DNA of 64,000 nt from Manduca sexta (taxonomy: Eukaryota > Arthropoda > Insecta > Lepidoptera > Sphingidae): assembly GCF_014839805.1 (NCBI RefSeq), contig NC_051135.1, forward strand, positions 11,101,291-11,165,290, in the 5' to 3' direction. The notes under the pieces are model-generated. The model ran no database searches and was not told where the DNA came from. It worked only from the letters and a program-made list of their open reading frames with translations. Positions 23,801 to 34,179 of this stretch are shown one piece after another. A program made the translations under genes and the position numbers. Position 1 is the stretch's first letter, and each line of letters opens with the position of its first letter.

Positions 23801-26800
23801 CCGCATTAACTAATTTATACGTAGTCTTAGGAGTAATATACGTAATTTCATCCACGAAAACACACCCCACCACCTATTAAGCGAGGGGTGTTGCGGGGTG
23901 TCGCGGGGTAAGGGGACAGATCCAAGAACTTTCCCCGATCTATTCATCGCACCACAGCTATCCATCGTAGTGTGCGTGTGCACTTATGCTGTTCACGCAC
24001 ACTGCAAGCGATAAAGGAAAATTGTGGGGCGCGTCTTCGTGAATGAAATAGTCTATATTTAACATTGTGAAACAAACTCTAACCCCCTTACTCATAGACG
24101 TTATTTATCTAAGGACGGAGCATTGCTGTGAGTCTGTTTCTCAGCTTCATTTATCTGACAGCTTGCTGTTTGTTCAGCTTTGGTTATCTGACAGCCAACT
24201 AGATTCAAGTTGTATCTCAATATTAGCCAATCACAACGGCCCTATGTCTACGCACTACGAAGGCTGCTATACCGTCGGCACTGAGAAACAGACTTCTTAT
24301 CACAGCTTTACTCCGTGCTTAGATAAAAAACGTCTATGAATAAGGGGGTAAATGTATAAAAGAGCGCTTTTCAATATTTTCTTTTATTAATATAACTTCT
24401 AAGAGATCCAGTTATTTTATTTTTCAGATTAAAATCCACTCGCCAGATGAAATAGTATCGGTAGCCATGGAGAACACATTGACTCACTGCGGCGTCTTGC
24501 CTCTTGTGAGCGACTTCGAAGCCATACTGAAGGTAACAACCACGTGTAAGCAGGAACGGTGCACCGAGAATTATATAATAGCTTTTGCCAGCGCTCCGCC
24601 CGTGTGAAAAAATTCCCGCTTTATATTTTTCCGAGATATGATGACTACAAAGATAACAGAGACATTGCAGTGAAGGCTTAATATATTAGTCTGTTGATAC
24701 CCTTAGAATATGAAAACCAAAAAAAACTATATCACCGATAGCCTAGCAACAACAAAACGCATTGTCGAGGTTCAAGACGAATGTCTCGGTTTGAAGGCAC
24801 GTACGCAGCCCTAACGTATCGACGATACATGTAGACAGTCTATACTGTCAATCTAAACTGACACACGCAATGTTGAAGGAAAATACTGTGAGCAAACTTG
24901 CATACCTGTGAGCCTACGTAGAATTACGAAGCTATTCTAGTTCACAGTATATAAGTATAAGAATTCGACCAGTGTGGTGCACGAAACGTAACCTCATTTA
25001 GAATATAGCTTTGAACAAGAGGGAACAAAATTACTAGACGTATACTAATATCGGTTTTGTAATTTTTTATTACACTTGAGTATTTCTCAAAATAAATCTA
25101 CGTAAGGAAATAATTTTTACGAAATTTTCTTTCTCATCTGTTTTTTTTAGTTTCACTACATTCGTTTTATCAAATAATGTACAGATCTAGTAGTAGCGCC
25201 AATAGGTTTTGGATTGTAAGATCAAATTTGGACAACAAATTGTGAAGGCTTTTCTCTATTTAAATCAGAAATGGATTTACTAGATTTATGTACTTAACTT
25301 TTCGCTTAAAGGATCAAATACGTATTGGAAATTGAATAAACATATACATTCAACAAGAAACAGTCATATCAAATACTGAATTTATTATTCCAGATACAGG
25401 ATTCGTAAATAAATATCTGTAGACATAACCTAGTTACAGAAATGTACGTTGCACATTTTGCTTTAACCATTTCGTGAGTATGGGCACAATATTTGCCAAA
25501 GCACTTTCAAATTGATATTGTGACTTCTTTCTTCTTCTCTTTTTGCTGTTTCGATAGTGAACTAAGAACGCCATTACGTAACATGAAGTTATTCCTTTTG
25601 TTTCTGAAGGGATAAGCAGAAGTGTAGTGAATATTATATTTTCTCTTTTCCAAAGTTTTAAACATCCTATAGCGCATGGCAGTGGTATATGTACTAGTAG
25701 TATATAGCAATAGAGTAGGCTATGACCACATAGACTCCCATCCCGGACAGGTTTATTTTCCAATCGACTTCTCCCACACTTTCGTGGTCCTGGGAATCAA
25801 AAGCAGAAGCTCACGGCTCACAACTCAAGCTCACTACAACTAGATCAAACCAATTTCAGGCAGAAGAAACAATAAACGACCCGTCAGTGCAGTCCATACC
25901 CGCTCGGAGCAGAGACTGCCTGTTCAGCCACGAAAGACCAGATTTTGCTGACAACTGGCCATTCTCAAAATATTCTTATAGTGCGTGTGCATTGTACCGT
26001 AGGGCACAGACGCAAATCGATGTTTGCAATTGCACGCATCACTTCATGCCGACAATCGGTAAGGGTAAATGCGTGAGATGTAGTTTGAATTTTGTCGTTC
26101 TATTTCTTATTTTTTTTAATACTAACAGCCAGTTTGTTTATTAGTCGTACAGTCAGTCACATAAGTGGCTGAACAATTACAAAACTTTTAAAATACAGTA
26201 AACTCGTTGAATTTTATTTTAGTATAGCAAAAACGATTATCGATACAAACAAAAATATTTAAAAGCGATTTGAAAATTTTAATTAATTGTTCAGCTGCTT
26301 TTATGACTGACTATAGTAATAAAAGTAACAGCTAAAATAAAAACCATAATAATTAGCCACAACAGCTTTTGTAATTGAGTCAAAGTAACGGAACCTTTGG
26401 CTGGTGCTGTCAATGAGGAAAATGATTGTTAGTCATCGCGCAGACGTTGTCAGGTTGTTACTCAGGAATTACTATGATACTGGCACCCATTTGTCACTGA
26501 ATATATTTCATTCTATGATGTGATAGAGCTTTTCGCCACATCGGGGACAAATTACAGACTCCCAGCTTGATATTAGTATTTCTTATTAATAAGAGAAACT
26601 CAATATCACTTGGCTCGAGCCGGGATAACACATACCTCATAGAACTAACGCCAACGAGGCTGACTACTAGACGCCTCATATTATTTCTGTAGATTACCTA
26701 ATGTTTTATATTGCGGCTATTTTTAATATCCAAATCTCAATCTTCAATCCAATCTCGAGAATTAACCAATCAAAATAACTCATTTGAAAGCATGTCAAAA

Positions 26801-29800
26801 ACAAATGTTCTTATTGGTCCATTTTTGAGATAGATCGAAAAGGACGATAGGGATCGTTAATTGAAAATAGCTGTTAGTGGAAATAAAGGTAACTTAAATT
26901 GCTTGAATATGTTTCTAATCATTCTACAGTTAGAGCGTTACTATTATGTTATTAACTAATTACACAATCTTGTAGAACTGGTTTGTTACAGGTGATTATC
27001 CGTTGTGTAACATCAGTGGACTTGCTTGTCTTCACAAGAACAGGGGTAAGGACATTTGAATCTTTCTGGATAATGTTAGGAAATTTAGTCGACCTTCGTT
27101 CAATAATAACGCTTTAATTTATCTGCATTATATTTTGTTTGTGTGATTTTAGAAATAAAATAATGTCCAATTTATTGTCTAATTTTCTTATCATCACGGA
27201 CGTCCACCAGTACTTATAAAAAAAATTCAGTTCAGATCTTCAGTTCTATGAATAAAATAGTTCAATAATTGTTTTTCGGATCCAGCCAAATTATAATTTA
27301 TTCGCTAGGATTTTTTTAATGATAAATCGGTCTTCCTTCTTACAGAGCTGCTAGCTGTGGAGGGAACCGCATGCCCCATGGAGTGTGATAGTATTGTATA
27401 TACCGCCAGCCATGTATCGTGTTCGTGAGTATATATCTATTTTCTGCTAGTAATAAACTCCATTTTTCATCTTTATTAGGTATCAAAGAATTAACGATAG
27501 CGTATATTATTTTATACAAGCAATAATAATAATTTAAATAACATTGATATCGGACCTAACAGTATATTACCCACAAGTTATCCAACATTACATGGATTAC
27601 AATACACCGATCCCGGCAACTTGTCGACGAGAATCACTGCATAACTATATAAACCTTACAGTTATCGCCACAAGACACTTTCATAACTCATCACGACGGT
27701 GTTTGTACACAGTTTCCTGTAGTTTGTTCCTCGCAACCACCCCTAATGCGGTGACGAAGGCTACCGAGTTGTTTTAGTCGGTACGCCAGCGTAAATAGCA
27801 AGCCAGTAACCTATTATATCCGCTTCTCCCTCCGATGCAATTTTTGCGCGCTCGGCCTCCACACCGAATGTATGCCCATGCACAAGGGGACATTTGTCGT
27901 GGCCCTACAGTTGCCCTCATAGTAGCCAATTTGCAGTGAGGCCGATAATGGCTTGCGATATTTCCCCCGTCTCCACTCCTTCCATCCTAAAAGCACTCCT
28001 TCTCCTTCCATCACACTTTCTTCCAAGATAACCCCTCCCAACTTTCCTCCAGGTCCCTGCAATGCTAAGCCGTGGGATCCAATATCTCATTCGCAGCTTT
28101 CTCTCAGCGTTGACTGCGAGATACGCCTCGGATCCTCGGACTGATGCCGGATCTTAAAGCGGTTTTCCGGCAACAAAAAGGTCACTTTCATAATAGCATA
28201 GGCTTTGGACACCTAAATTAAACCATTCTCAATCCTATAACAACATTTCAATGCACCAAGCTCGGAAGTGTCAAAACATTCTAACCTGTTTGAGCTATTC
28301 TTTCTCGTTAGCCGTCACACGGGCAAGTTACCGGGACATCTGTCACAGCGCGGCACTCGTGGACTGGTGAAATTGGGCCAGCTGCCTTCGTTAAGAGTAC
28401 GCAGGCATGCAATCAGGGACATGTTGGGACTTGTTGGTAATGTATACCTTTTATATTATACTAGTTGGCGTAGTTTTATTGTGTGGTTCGACACCGCTCT
28501 GATGCCCCAGGTTCATATCCCGGGTTGGGGAAAGGGATATTAGGTTTTCTAGTCATCAGCTCCAAGTCTACAATTTGTGTCCGCTATGGCGATAGGCTCA
28601 CCCCCTATCATATCATAGATCGGATTTCACCGGTAACAAGTGGGCGCCCTGGTTGCACCCCTGCCTAACCCTTCGAGGATAAAAAGATAGGATTCCCTTG
28701 ATGATGAAATTTCTTTCCATATTTCAGTTGCGATAAGGTCTCAAGGCACTCCTCGAGTCGAGTAAAATAATATCGGGATTCCTGCCCAATATAAGACCGG
28801 AGTCTCTTCATGATGAATAACAATCCCAACCCTATTGTATATCAGGATTTCTTTTGTCACTTCTTTTTTGGGATTGATGATGATGATTTTGGAAATTGTA
28901 AATGCATACATTTTTTGTACCCTTCCTGTACATTTTATTTTCACTTCAGGGGCACTGCATGCACCCGCATGCCCCCACAAAAAAGCCCTGGCTACAACTA
29001 CCATAGCCAATTTGAATGCAATGCATGTCTACCGACCCCAAAAAGGAAATAAAGGCGTCAATCGTGACGCTATGATTCTTTTTAGACATGACTTTGTCAT
29101 GTTAGCATACGAACAAGTAACAGTTAACAGACGATTAGGAATAACTTGTTAATGATTTTGAAGTGCTCTTATGAAACCTGTTAAGGATTTATTTAAATAT
29201 TGCATCTATGAATATCTGATCTGATGCCAATGTGAATATCTGATTTATTAGTATTACTCGTGGCTTCGCCCACGTGAGAGTTTTCCAGGATATAAGTCCC
29301 GCTACATATATAATAATAATAATAATATCAGCCCTGTATTATATACCTGCCCACTGCTGAGCACGGGCCTCCTCTACTACTGAGAGGGATTAGGCCTTAG
29401 TCCACCATGCTGGCCTAGTGCAGATTGGTAGACTTCACACCTTCGAAATTCCTATAGAGAACTTCTCAGATGTGCAGGTTTCCTCACGATATTTTCCTTC
29501 ACCGTTAAAGCGAACGATAAATTCACAAAGAATACACACATGATTTTTTTTAGAAACGTCAGAGGTGTGTGCCCTTGGGATTGGAACCTGCGGACATTCG
29601 TCTTAGCAGTCCATTCCATACCCAACGAGGCTATCGCCGCTTATATATTTCCCCGGGATAGAAAGTACCCTATGTCCACTATCTCCATTCCAAATTTCAT
29701 CAAAATCCCTAAGATAGTTTTTAAGTTTTATATTATGTTAAGTAGTGTTTATTCTCGCGTTCAGACAGGCAGACAGATCCGGGTTTTTTTTTTTAAATAT

Positions 29801-30170
29801 TTTGTAGAACTTTTCAAGAGGAACAATTCCGTCATACATGATTATTGCGTAACTCTGTTTACGCAGCGCATGCAACGGAATCTCTCAAAAGGAATATAAA
29901 TTCCCCATTTTCGCAACATTTTTCATTCAAGTTCAACTCCTTATGATCATAGCGTGATGCTATATATCGAATAGCCTTCCTCAATAAATGGATTATCCAA
30001 TATTAAAAGAATTTTTCAATAAGAACGAGTAGTTCCTGAAATTGCCTTAGTATAATAAAATGTTATTCCTTCTAGTGGACTTCGGCGGGGTGGTGGGTGT
30101 TTTCTTCGGAGCATCATTGCTAAGCATTATAGAAATAATTTATCTACTTTTCATTCGGAGGAACAACTGA
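20686..30170 (+). CDS. ppk: Pickpocket-family (DEG/ENaC) sodium channel subunit, 10 exons
   Basis: Exons: 20686-20810, 21257-21451, 22495-22698, 23073-23208, 24428-24532, 25860-26058, 26992-27045, 27346-27424, 28312-28436, 30076-30170. They total 1317 bases: 438 codons and TGA, all phases consistent. The protein has a short cytoplasmic N-terminus, TM1 at about residues 43-62, the family motif TPFPAITLCE (86-95), an extracellular region with many cysteines (129, 132, 135, 141, 156, 163, 172, 173, 186, then 275-365), the phrase FHPIQTEYGVCFAFN (176-190), and a pore and TM2 region DFGGVVGVFFGASLLSIIEI (409-428) with the G-A-S selectivity filter at 419-421. Family members form trimeric amiloride-sensitive Na+ channels in mechanosensation, taste, osmosensing or pheromone detection. 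Which pickpocket paralogue this is cannot be told. An in-frame TAG at 20659 precedes the start. Intron 3 begins with GC. Confidence 0.93.
21257..21451 (+). CDS. ppk: ppk exon 2: first membrane helix and PFPA(I/V)TLC motif
   Basis: Acceptor ctctttgcag. Reads CFWFSTLTACCFGSYTVL (TM1), then the start of the ectodomain with NTPFPAITLCEY, the most conserved extracellular signature of DEG/ENaC channels. Donor GTACGT in phase 2. Confidence 0.93.
21515..21755 (+). repeat. Repeat family B, complete copy in ppk intron 2
   Basis: Begins 'agcccactacacctgatagg' and ends near 'gtcggcggaaataaaatcgt' and 'accagcac'. It starts only about 65 bases after the exon 2 donor. Full-length but well diverged. Confidence 0.75.
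22495..22698 (+). CDS. ppk: ppk exon 3, followed by a GC donor
   Basis: Reads FLKDVVFWNAKFCKSCHTC and on to CWWNDVYFACCDR. The exon must end at CAG|GCAAGT to keep frame with exon 4. Using the nearby GTTATT four bases on would throw the conserved YGVCFAFN segment out of frame. GC-AG introns are a known minor class, and this donor otherwise matches the consensus (AG|GCAAGT). Confidence 0.85.
23263..23505 (+). repeat. Repeat family B, complete copy in ppk intron 4
   Basis: Starts about 55 bases after exon 4. It contains 'tatggggtctaatagaatgt', 'tgtcggcctgttggaaccg', 'acacaggctgatcccggaac' and ends 'attctagttcctaccaccag'. A good reference copy for the family. Confidence 0.8.
24082..24349. mobile_element. 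MITE with about 40-bp terminal inverted repeats in ppk intron 4
   Basis: The left end, 'acccccttactcatagacgt' continuing to 'aaggacggag' at 24120, is mirrored by the right end, 'ctccgtgcttagat' continuing to 'cgtctatgaataagggggt' at 24349. The arms match with only a few mismatches over about 40 bases. A sub-terminal inverted copy also exists: 'gagtctgtttctcag' at 24131 and 'ctgagaaacagactt' at 24281. There is no transposase gene. It ends about 80 bases before exon 5. Confidence 0.8.
25860..26058 (+). CDS. ppk: ppk exon 6: cysteine-rich ectodomain
   Basis: Acceptor caatttcag. Reads IPARSRDCLFSHERPDFA, KYSYSACALYRRAQTQ and VCNCTHHFMPTIG: the conserved R-x-C-x-F, YS-x-x-x-C and C-x-C-x-x-x-F-x-P pattern of pickpocket ectodomains (Cys 275, 298, 311, 313). 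Donor GTAAGG in phase 1. Confidence 0.92.
26148..26313. mobile_element. Mariner-like MITE (family M) in ppk intron 6
   Basis: Left end TA-'cagtcagtcacataagtggc'; right end 'gcttttatgactgac'-TA, in inverted order. The next inner blocks, 'tgaacaatt' and 'aattgttca', also pair. TA at both edges fits Tc1/mariner insertion. Sister copies: 35897-36111 and 56163-56364. No transposase. Confidence 0.7.
26716..26877. mobile_element. MITE family F, copy 2, in ppk intron 6
   Basis: Blocks 'caaatctcaatcttcaatcc', 'accaatcaaaataactcatt', 'gaaagcatgtcaaaaacaaa' and 'attggtccatttttgagata' occur in the same order as at 63513-63671. The terminal 'gggatcgttaattgaaaata' mirrors the left end imperfectly. It ends about 115 bases before exon 7. 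Confidence 0.7.
27805..28195 (-). repeat. Repeat family G, long copy in ppk intron 8
   Basis: Read on the minus strand, blocks such as 'gacctggaggaaagtt', 'ttatcttggaagaaagtgtg' and 'gcatacattcggtgt' match 34180-34520 on the plus strand in the same order. An 82-residue minus-strand frame lies in it and looks like retroelement debris. The segment is GC-richer than its surroundings. Its edge is about 115 bases from exon 9. Confidence 0.6.
28312..28436 (+). CDS. ppk: ppk exon 9: segment leading into the pore
   Basis: Acceptor ttctcgttag. Reads SRHTGKLPGHLSQRGTRGLV, then QLPSLRVRRHAIRDMLGLV, joining exon 10 through a split GTG codon. The Arg-rich RVRRHAIRDML phrase just before the pore takes the place of the usual pre-TM2 segment. 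Donor GTAATG. Confidence 0.85.
28455..28705 (+). mobile_element. tRNA-like SINE (family 2) in ppk intron 9
   Basis: Head 'ttggcgtagttttattgtgt', then a B-box-like 'caggttcatatcccgggttg', then the body 'cgctatggcgataggctcac' and 'cctgcctaacccttcgagga'. It begins only about 20 bases after the exon 9 donor. Matches the reverse copy at 59930-60135. Confidence 0.75.
29262..30046 (-). mobile_element. Degraded Helitron split by a SINE, in ppk intron 9
   Basis: The left end 'cgtggcttcgcccacgtgag' matches the reversed 3' end of the Helitron at 57509. After the inserted SINE (29309-29642) the text resumes with 'ccccgggatagaaagtaccc', 'ccaaatttcatcaaaatccc', 'ggcagacagatccgggtttt', 'cgcagcgcatgcaacggaat' and 'catagcgtgatgctatatat', in the same order as at 57585-57900. 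It ends just upstream of the final ppk exon. Confidence 0.75.
29309..29642 (-). mobile_element. tRNA-derived SINE (family 1) nested in a Helitron
   Basis: Full-length copy with its (AAT)n tail at 29311-29325 and reversed head 'ggctatcgccgctta' at 29630. The Helitron sequence on both sides is collinear with other copies, so the SINE inserted after the Helitron. A 119-residue open frame crosses the SINE-Helitron junction and is not a gene. Confidence 0.85.
30076..30170 (+). CDS. ppk: ppk exon 10: selectivity filter, second membrane helix, stop
   Basis: Acceptor attccttctag. Reads VDFGGVVGVFFGASLLSIIE and IIYLLFIRRNN, then TGA. The GGVVGVFFGAS segment fits the family's pore consensus (G-x-S filter). 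The cytoplasmic tail is only a few residues, shorter than in many family members. AATAAA at 30381-30386 is a candidate poly(A) signal. Confidence 0.93.
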
Positions 30171-30380
30171 ACATATAGAAAAAGGTAACTTTTATTCTTA
30201 GTTACTAAATATATGCCGAACGGTAAATGTAAGGAGCATGAAGAAGCAGTTAGAGAGGCCGTCATAACTATGCCGACTGTTTAGGTATGGTTTAACTCTT
30301 GCCGGCCGACAATTTAATTTTAGCTGCACATTATATCACATCGAGTGCAGTGAAGTTATCTTATCGTGGTGAGCTAACGA

Positions 30381-30386
30381 AATAAA
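30381..30386 (+). terminator. Candidate poly(A) signal for ppk
   Basis: AATAAA 211 bases after the ppk stop codon, before an A-run. Another lies near 30551. The choice is uncertain. Confidence 0.4.
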
Positions 30387-30872
30387 AAAATATTTGTTTA
30401 CTTTATTTGCTTACTTAAACTTCCACATTATACATAATCATTTCAAGATTGCGTTACTAAATGAAACGTTTGTATTTTGAATAACTCTTTATAAAAAGAT
30501 ACTCGAACCATAGATGTAAATAAAAAAAAATATAAGTTTCGTACAATATAAATAAAAAGTCTTTTCAATTTTACACGCTTTAGCCTTACTGCTACTGTTC
30601 TTTCAGTAAAAAATACACCCTCGCACGCGCCTTATTCGCACTAAACTACAAAAAGATAAAAAAATATATAAAGTAAAACTGGGATGTTTGGTAAAATATT
30701 AGTTATTTGTGGTTGATTTTAGACACAATGTTGGTAGAGTTAAAGACGACTGCGGTTCCATTTATAAACTCACAATGGCCCTTTTTATCTAAGATTTATT
30801 TTAGTTTATATATTTGAGAGTCCGGAAAAAGATTCTATAAAAAGTAGACAACTTTACCTTCATTTAATCTCC

Positions 30873-31105
30873 TTAAGGCGATACCTCAAGGTCCATTTTC
30901 ATACATTTTGTTTCACCTTTAATCTGGGTAACTAAACAAGTATTGGCAAGTAAAGAATTTAAATTCACGTCTAGTTAGTGATTAGTTCTCGCAGTTGAAA
31001 GAAAAACGTAAAAATAATTAATAATCATGGATATTTCGGCCTTTAAAATTTAATATGACGAAATTGTATGTATGTATGAAAATGGACCTTGAGGTATCGC
31101 CTTAA
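30873..31105. mobile_element. TTAA-flanked MITE with 30-bp perfect inverted ends (piggyBac-like)
   Basis: TTAA at 30873-30876 and 31102-31105 bracket a 225-bp element. The left end GGCGATACCTCAAGGTCC continues to ATACAT at 30906, and the right end (ATGTAT at 31072 to GGTATCGCC at 31101) is its exact reverse complement over 30 bases. TTAA duplication is the hallmark of piggyBac-type transposases. There is no coding capacity. It sits between ppk and the TIL-like gene. Confidence 0.85.
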
Positions 31106-31395
31106 AGGCTTTATTTACTTTCATACCTTGATAATGAAATGAATTAATTTGTTTAAAATAAGACTAAGTAAGTAGCAAGAAATACATAAATATATAATGC
31201 GAATTCGTTAGAAACTTTCTCAACAGTCTTTTCGTATTGAGAACTGAAAAAAATAAATAACAAAGAAGTTTTACTTGCAAATAAAAAACTTTATTTTCAC
31301 TTATTGCATAAACTTCATTATGACATTCTGCCAACACTTTTTCTTAAATTGTTGATATAATTTGCTAAATTATTTGTGATATTAGATATATAATA

Positions 31396-32652
31396 ATGTA
31401 TTACAGCAAACCTCTCAGTTTATTTGTAATATTTCTTCTGTCTTTCATCGCTGCAGTTTACACCCAGGAACCTTGGGACAATGATGAACCGTTCCTTCGC
31501 AAAATGGGTATGGTAATATAGTATTAACTTTTGCTCGAGGCTATGCGTTAATTTTCTCCCTGGGATCAAAGGTCATCTAATGATTTCTTATATTGACGCA
31601 AGTGTTTGACGTTGAAATGACAGGCACCCGTGTCATGAACCTCTAATAAACATTTAGACCACATTTTAGTATTTTTTTTCTTATCAAAATTACTATCACG
31701 TTTCTTAGACATAATTTGAATTCTATTTCACGACTGCACGCGTCGAGTCATCGTCCTCTTTTACACGCCCTTAAATATCTATTTATTTGATTTGTCCTTT
31801 TCTTGGATTCCGAAGGTACAAATTGATTCTACGATTATTTGGTTGGAATATCCAATTCGATGCCATCACATTCGGTCTATCGGAGTGGGTTCGCAAATTG
31901 AATTCCAATCGTTTCGTACCGAAGTCGGTGAAAACGTTTGTAGTTTCTATTAATTGTAACTCCGGTGATTTGTGTAGAATAACAAATGGTTCACGGAATT
32001 TCGATTGTATTGGTTAAGGCATAAATTTAAAATTTATATGACTCGTGTAGTGTGATTACTAGCTTCGTACTGTATTTTATTTAAAAGGCAATGTAATACA
32101 TATTTAAAATCACTTCACTCATTCCTTTATAAGCTTATAATGGCTGATCTTGACTATATTATAACTCAGACACAAAAGAGAACACAAAATACTCAAGCGC
32201 TTTTCATATTATGGTATGTAAATTCTACCAGCCTGCATGAATCAAGCGTCGTATGCTTTACCATGTGACAATATCTAACGCTCCTGTTTAGCAGTCCCAC
32301 AATTTAATAGATATAATATGCTTCCAAATAAACAAGGCAGTTCTTTTCTTTAAATCATTTTTTGTCTCTCCTATAATTTTTTTTTATCGAAGCTAATATA
32401 GATTTATTTCGATCAACTCCACTTTCCACAGATTACTCTGAGCGCTGTAACGAAACCTTCTGCGCGCTACCGTGCGAGGGCGCGGCTCCTCCTCCAGTGT
32501 GCCCCGTCAACACCCCCCAGTGCAAATCCGGCTGCGCCTGCATCCACGACTGCGACAACAACAGGATCGTCTGCTTCATGACCAAGCACTGCTTGGAGAT
32601 CAGAAGGTTCTTCACCAAGCTCAGGAAAATTCTTCCCAGTACTGAAATGTAA
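31396..32652 (+). CDS. Small secreted ten-cysteine protein, trypsin-inhibitor-like (TIL) type
   Basis: Two exons, 31396-31507 and 32432-32652, joined in phase 1 (G|AT, aspartate 38; donor GTATGG, acceptor ttccacag), give 110 residues and TAA. The N-terminus MYYSKPLSLFVIFLLSFIAA is a clear signal peptide, with cleavage likely near residue 23. Ten cysteines follow at 43, 48, 52, 61, 68, 72, 74, 78, 85 and 91, including a C-x-C pair (72-74), then a basic tail (FFTKLRKILPS). Ten cysteines with C-x-C in a compact secreted domain suggest the TIL fold, whose insect members inhibit serine proteases in haemolymph or silk. The spacing is not canonical: only four cysteines, not five or six, precede the pair before C-x-C, and one extra follows. 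The GlyTyr/Arg motif after C-x-C is absent. Inhibitor activity is inferred only. Confidence 0.8.
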
Positions 32653-33060
32653 AAATAATTATCTGACGACAGTGGCGTAACTATGCCGTTGAGGCCTTTA
32701 TCGGATTGGACCTTTTTTTACGAAATCCATGTAAGATATTTCCTCAGTGCCGGGACAGGAGCGACTCGAAAGGTGGGCAAATACCGGCGCATTTGTGTCG
32801 ACTAGCGAGTAGTAGTTATTTCTCGTCAGTTGTCATTTTTTTGGACCCTATTGCGTTTTATTGTGCGAGTATAAAAAAGACTATCCTAGGCAATCAGGCG
32901 TATGAAAGAATTAACATCCGTCAGCAGTCAGGATCTGCTGGTCCTCGTGGACCTCTCTAGTTGCTAATTGAGGCTCCCGTGCATTTTATCCGTCCTGCCA
33001 CCGTATGATTACGTCACTGTCTAACAATGATTCGTAAATTATAATAAAATATTTTAATAT
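32653..33060 (+). other. Probable 3' UTR of the TIL-like gene with repeat B remnant
   Basis: Contains reversed, degraded family B text at about 32755-32852 ('accggcgcatttgtgtcgac', 'tttctcgtcagttgtcattt', 'ttggaccctattgcg'). AATAAA at 33043-33048 is the likely poly(A) signal, about 390 bases past the stop. The family B text would then be part of the mRNA. Confidence 0.45.
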
Positions 33061-34179
33061 TGTATTTCAAAACAAAGAACAAAAGGCTATCAATATTTGC
33101 TTGAAAACGCGTGTAGGGATTGTTTATTGTTAGAAACTATCGTAAATATTATAGTTGCTTCCAAGAAACTGTATAGTTTCGCGAGTGTTAAATTTACTGT
33201 ACTTTCATGTAACTTCAAAATTACAAATACACATTTTTGGGTGATTCTTGTTTTTCTTCTCTTTTTTCTGATAATACATCCTGAGGGATAGATACGATAT
33301 GTTAAAACTGGATTTAGAAGTCTAATAATACATATTCACAGATGAGTTCAAATAATCCATCTGGATTAAATTTTGGATTTTTATAACAAGTCTGATATTG
33401 AATTTAAATTCTCAAAATATCTTGAACAATAGGAGTTTAAAGTATGTGATTGTGAAATCAGCGATCACCTTCTTTAAAATGGGTCCAATTCTATACAATA
33501 GTCGGGGGACCTATTCAAACACACGGCAGTTCTTCTAATAAAAATATACCTACGCAAAAAAATTATAAATGACAGAATGATTATGAAAAAATCTAGTCTC
33601 GCGACGTTTGCGTACCCTATATATTTGACCTATCAGTCATTACTAGAATAAATATGAACTGAATGTGTGATCCCTTCACACTTCAATAGACAAGATGTCT
33701 GTCTTAGGATAGGCAACTATACCTAGGTACGAAAAGTCCCATAAAAAATAAGGTCATATATGTAATATATGTTTGGGACGAGAATCGAACACTGAATATC
33801 CTTAAACGGGCCCCTGACTAACTTTACATACTGTAAGAAATATTTTTTTCTTTACCTCTCCTAAAATGAAAACTGCGTTCACTTGTTTATTTTAATTTCG
33901 CTGCGACTAAATTAAATATGGGCGACAACGTCAACAATGTTACTTAAATCTCCCTTTTATTATAGCACACTGTGCAGTGAAAAATTTTATTACTCAAGCA
34001 TGATGAATTCTCATATTTGTGTTTCAATAATTGAATACTCCGTCTGGGGCTATTTCTTGGAATTCTTTTAAAAAACTGGTGTGAGGCGATATGAAATAAA
34101 TTATGAGGAGTGTTTATTTGAACTGGTAAATGGAAAAGTGGAAACTCGATAAATATTGTCGATCATTTTTGTATTATTA

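Larger units (their letters stand above)
30171..31395. other. Spacer between ppk and the TIL-like gene
   Basis: 1.2 kb holding the ppk 3' end, the TTAA-flanked MITE and presumably the promoter of the TIL-like gene. No exon is seen. No clear TATA box at a sensible distance can be assigned. Confidence 0.5.

Noticed and set aside
25434..25763. 109-residue minus-strand frame
   Set aside because: It lies in ppk intron 5 on the opposite strand, and its Lys/Arg-rich text reflects low-complexity DNA.
27544..27777. 77-residue frame as an extra ppk exon between exons 8 and 9
   Set aside because: Exon 8 to exon 9 already joins in phase 2, and no DEG/ENaC motif is present in this frame.
29540..29899. 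119-residue open frame as a gene
   Set aside because: It starts inside the SINE and runs across the SINE-Helitron junction. Both parts recur elsewhere as non-coding repeats.
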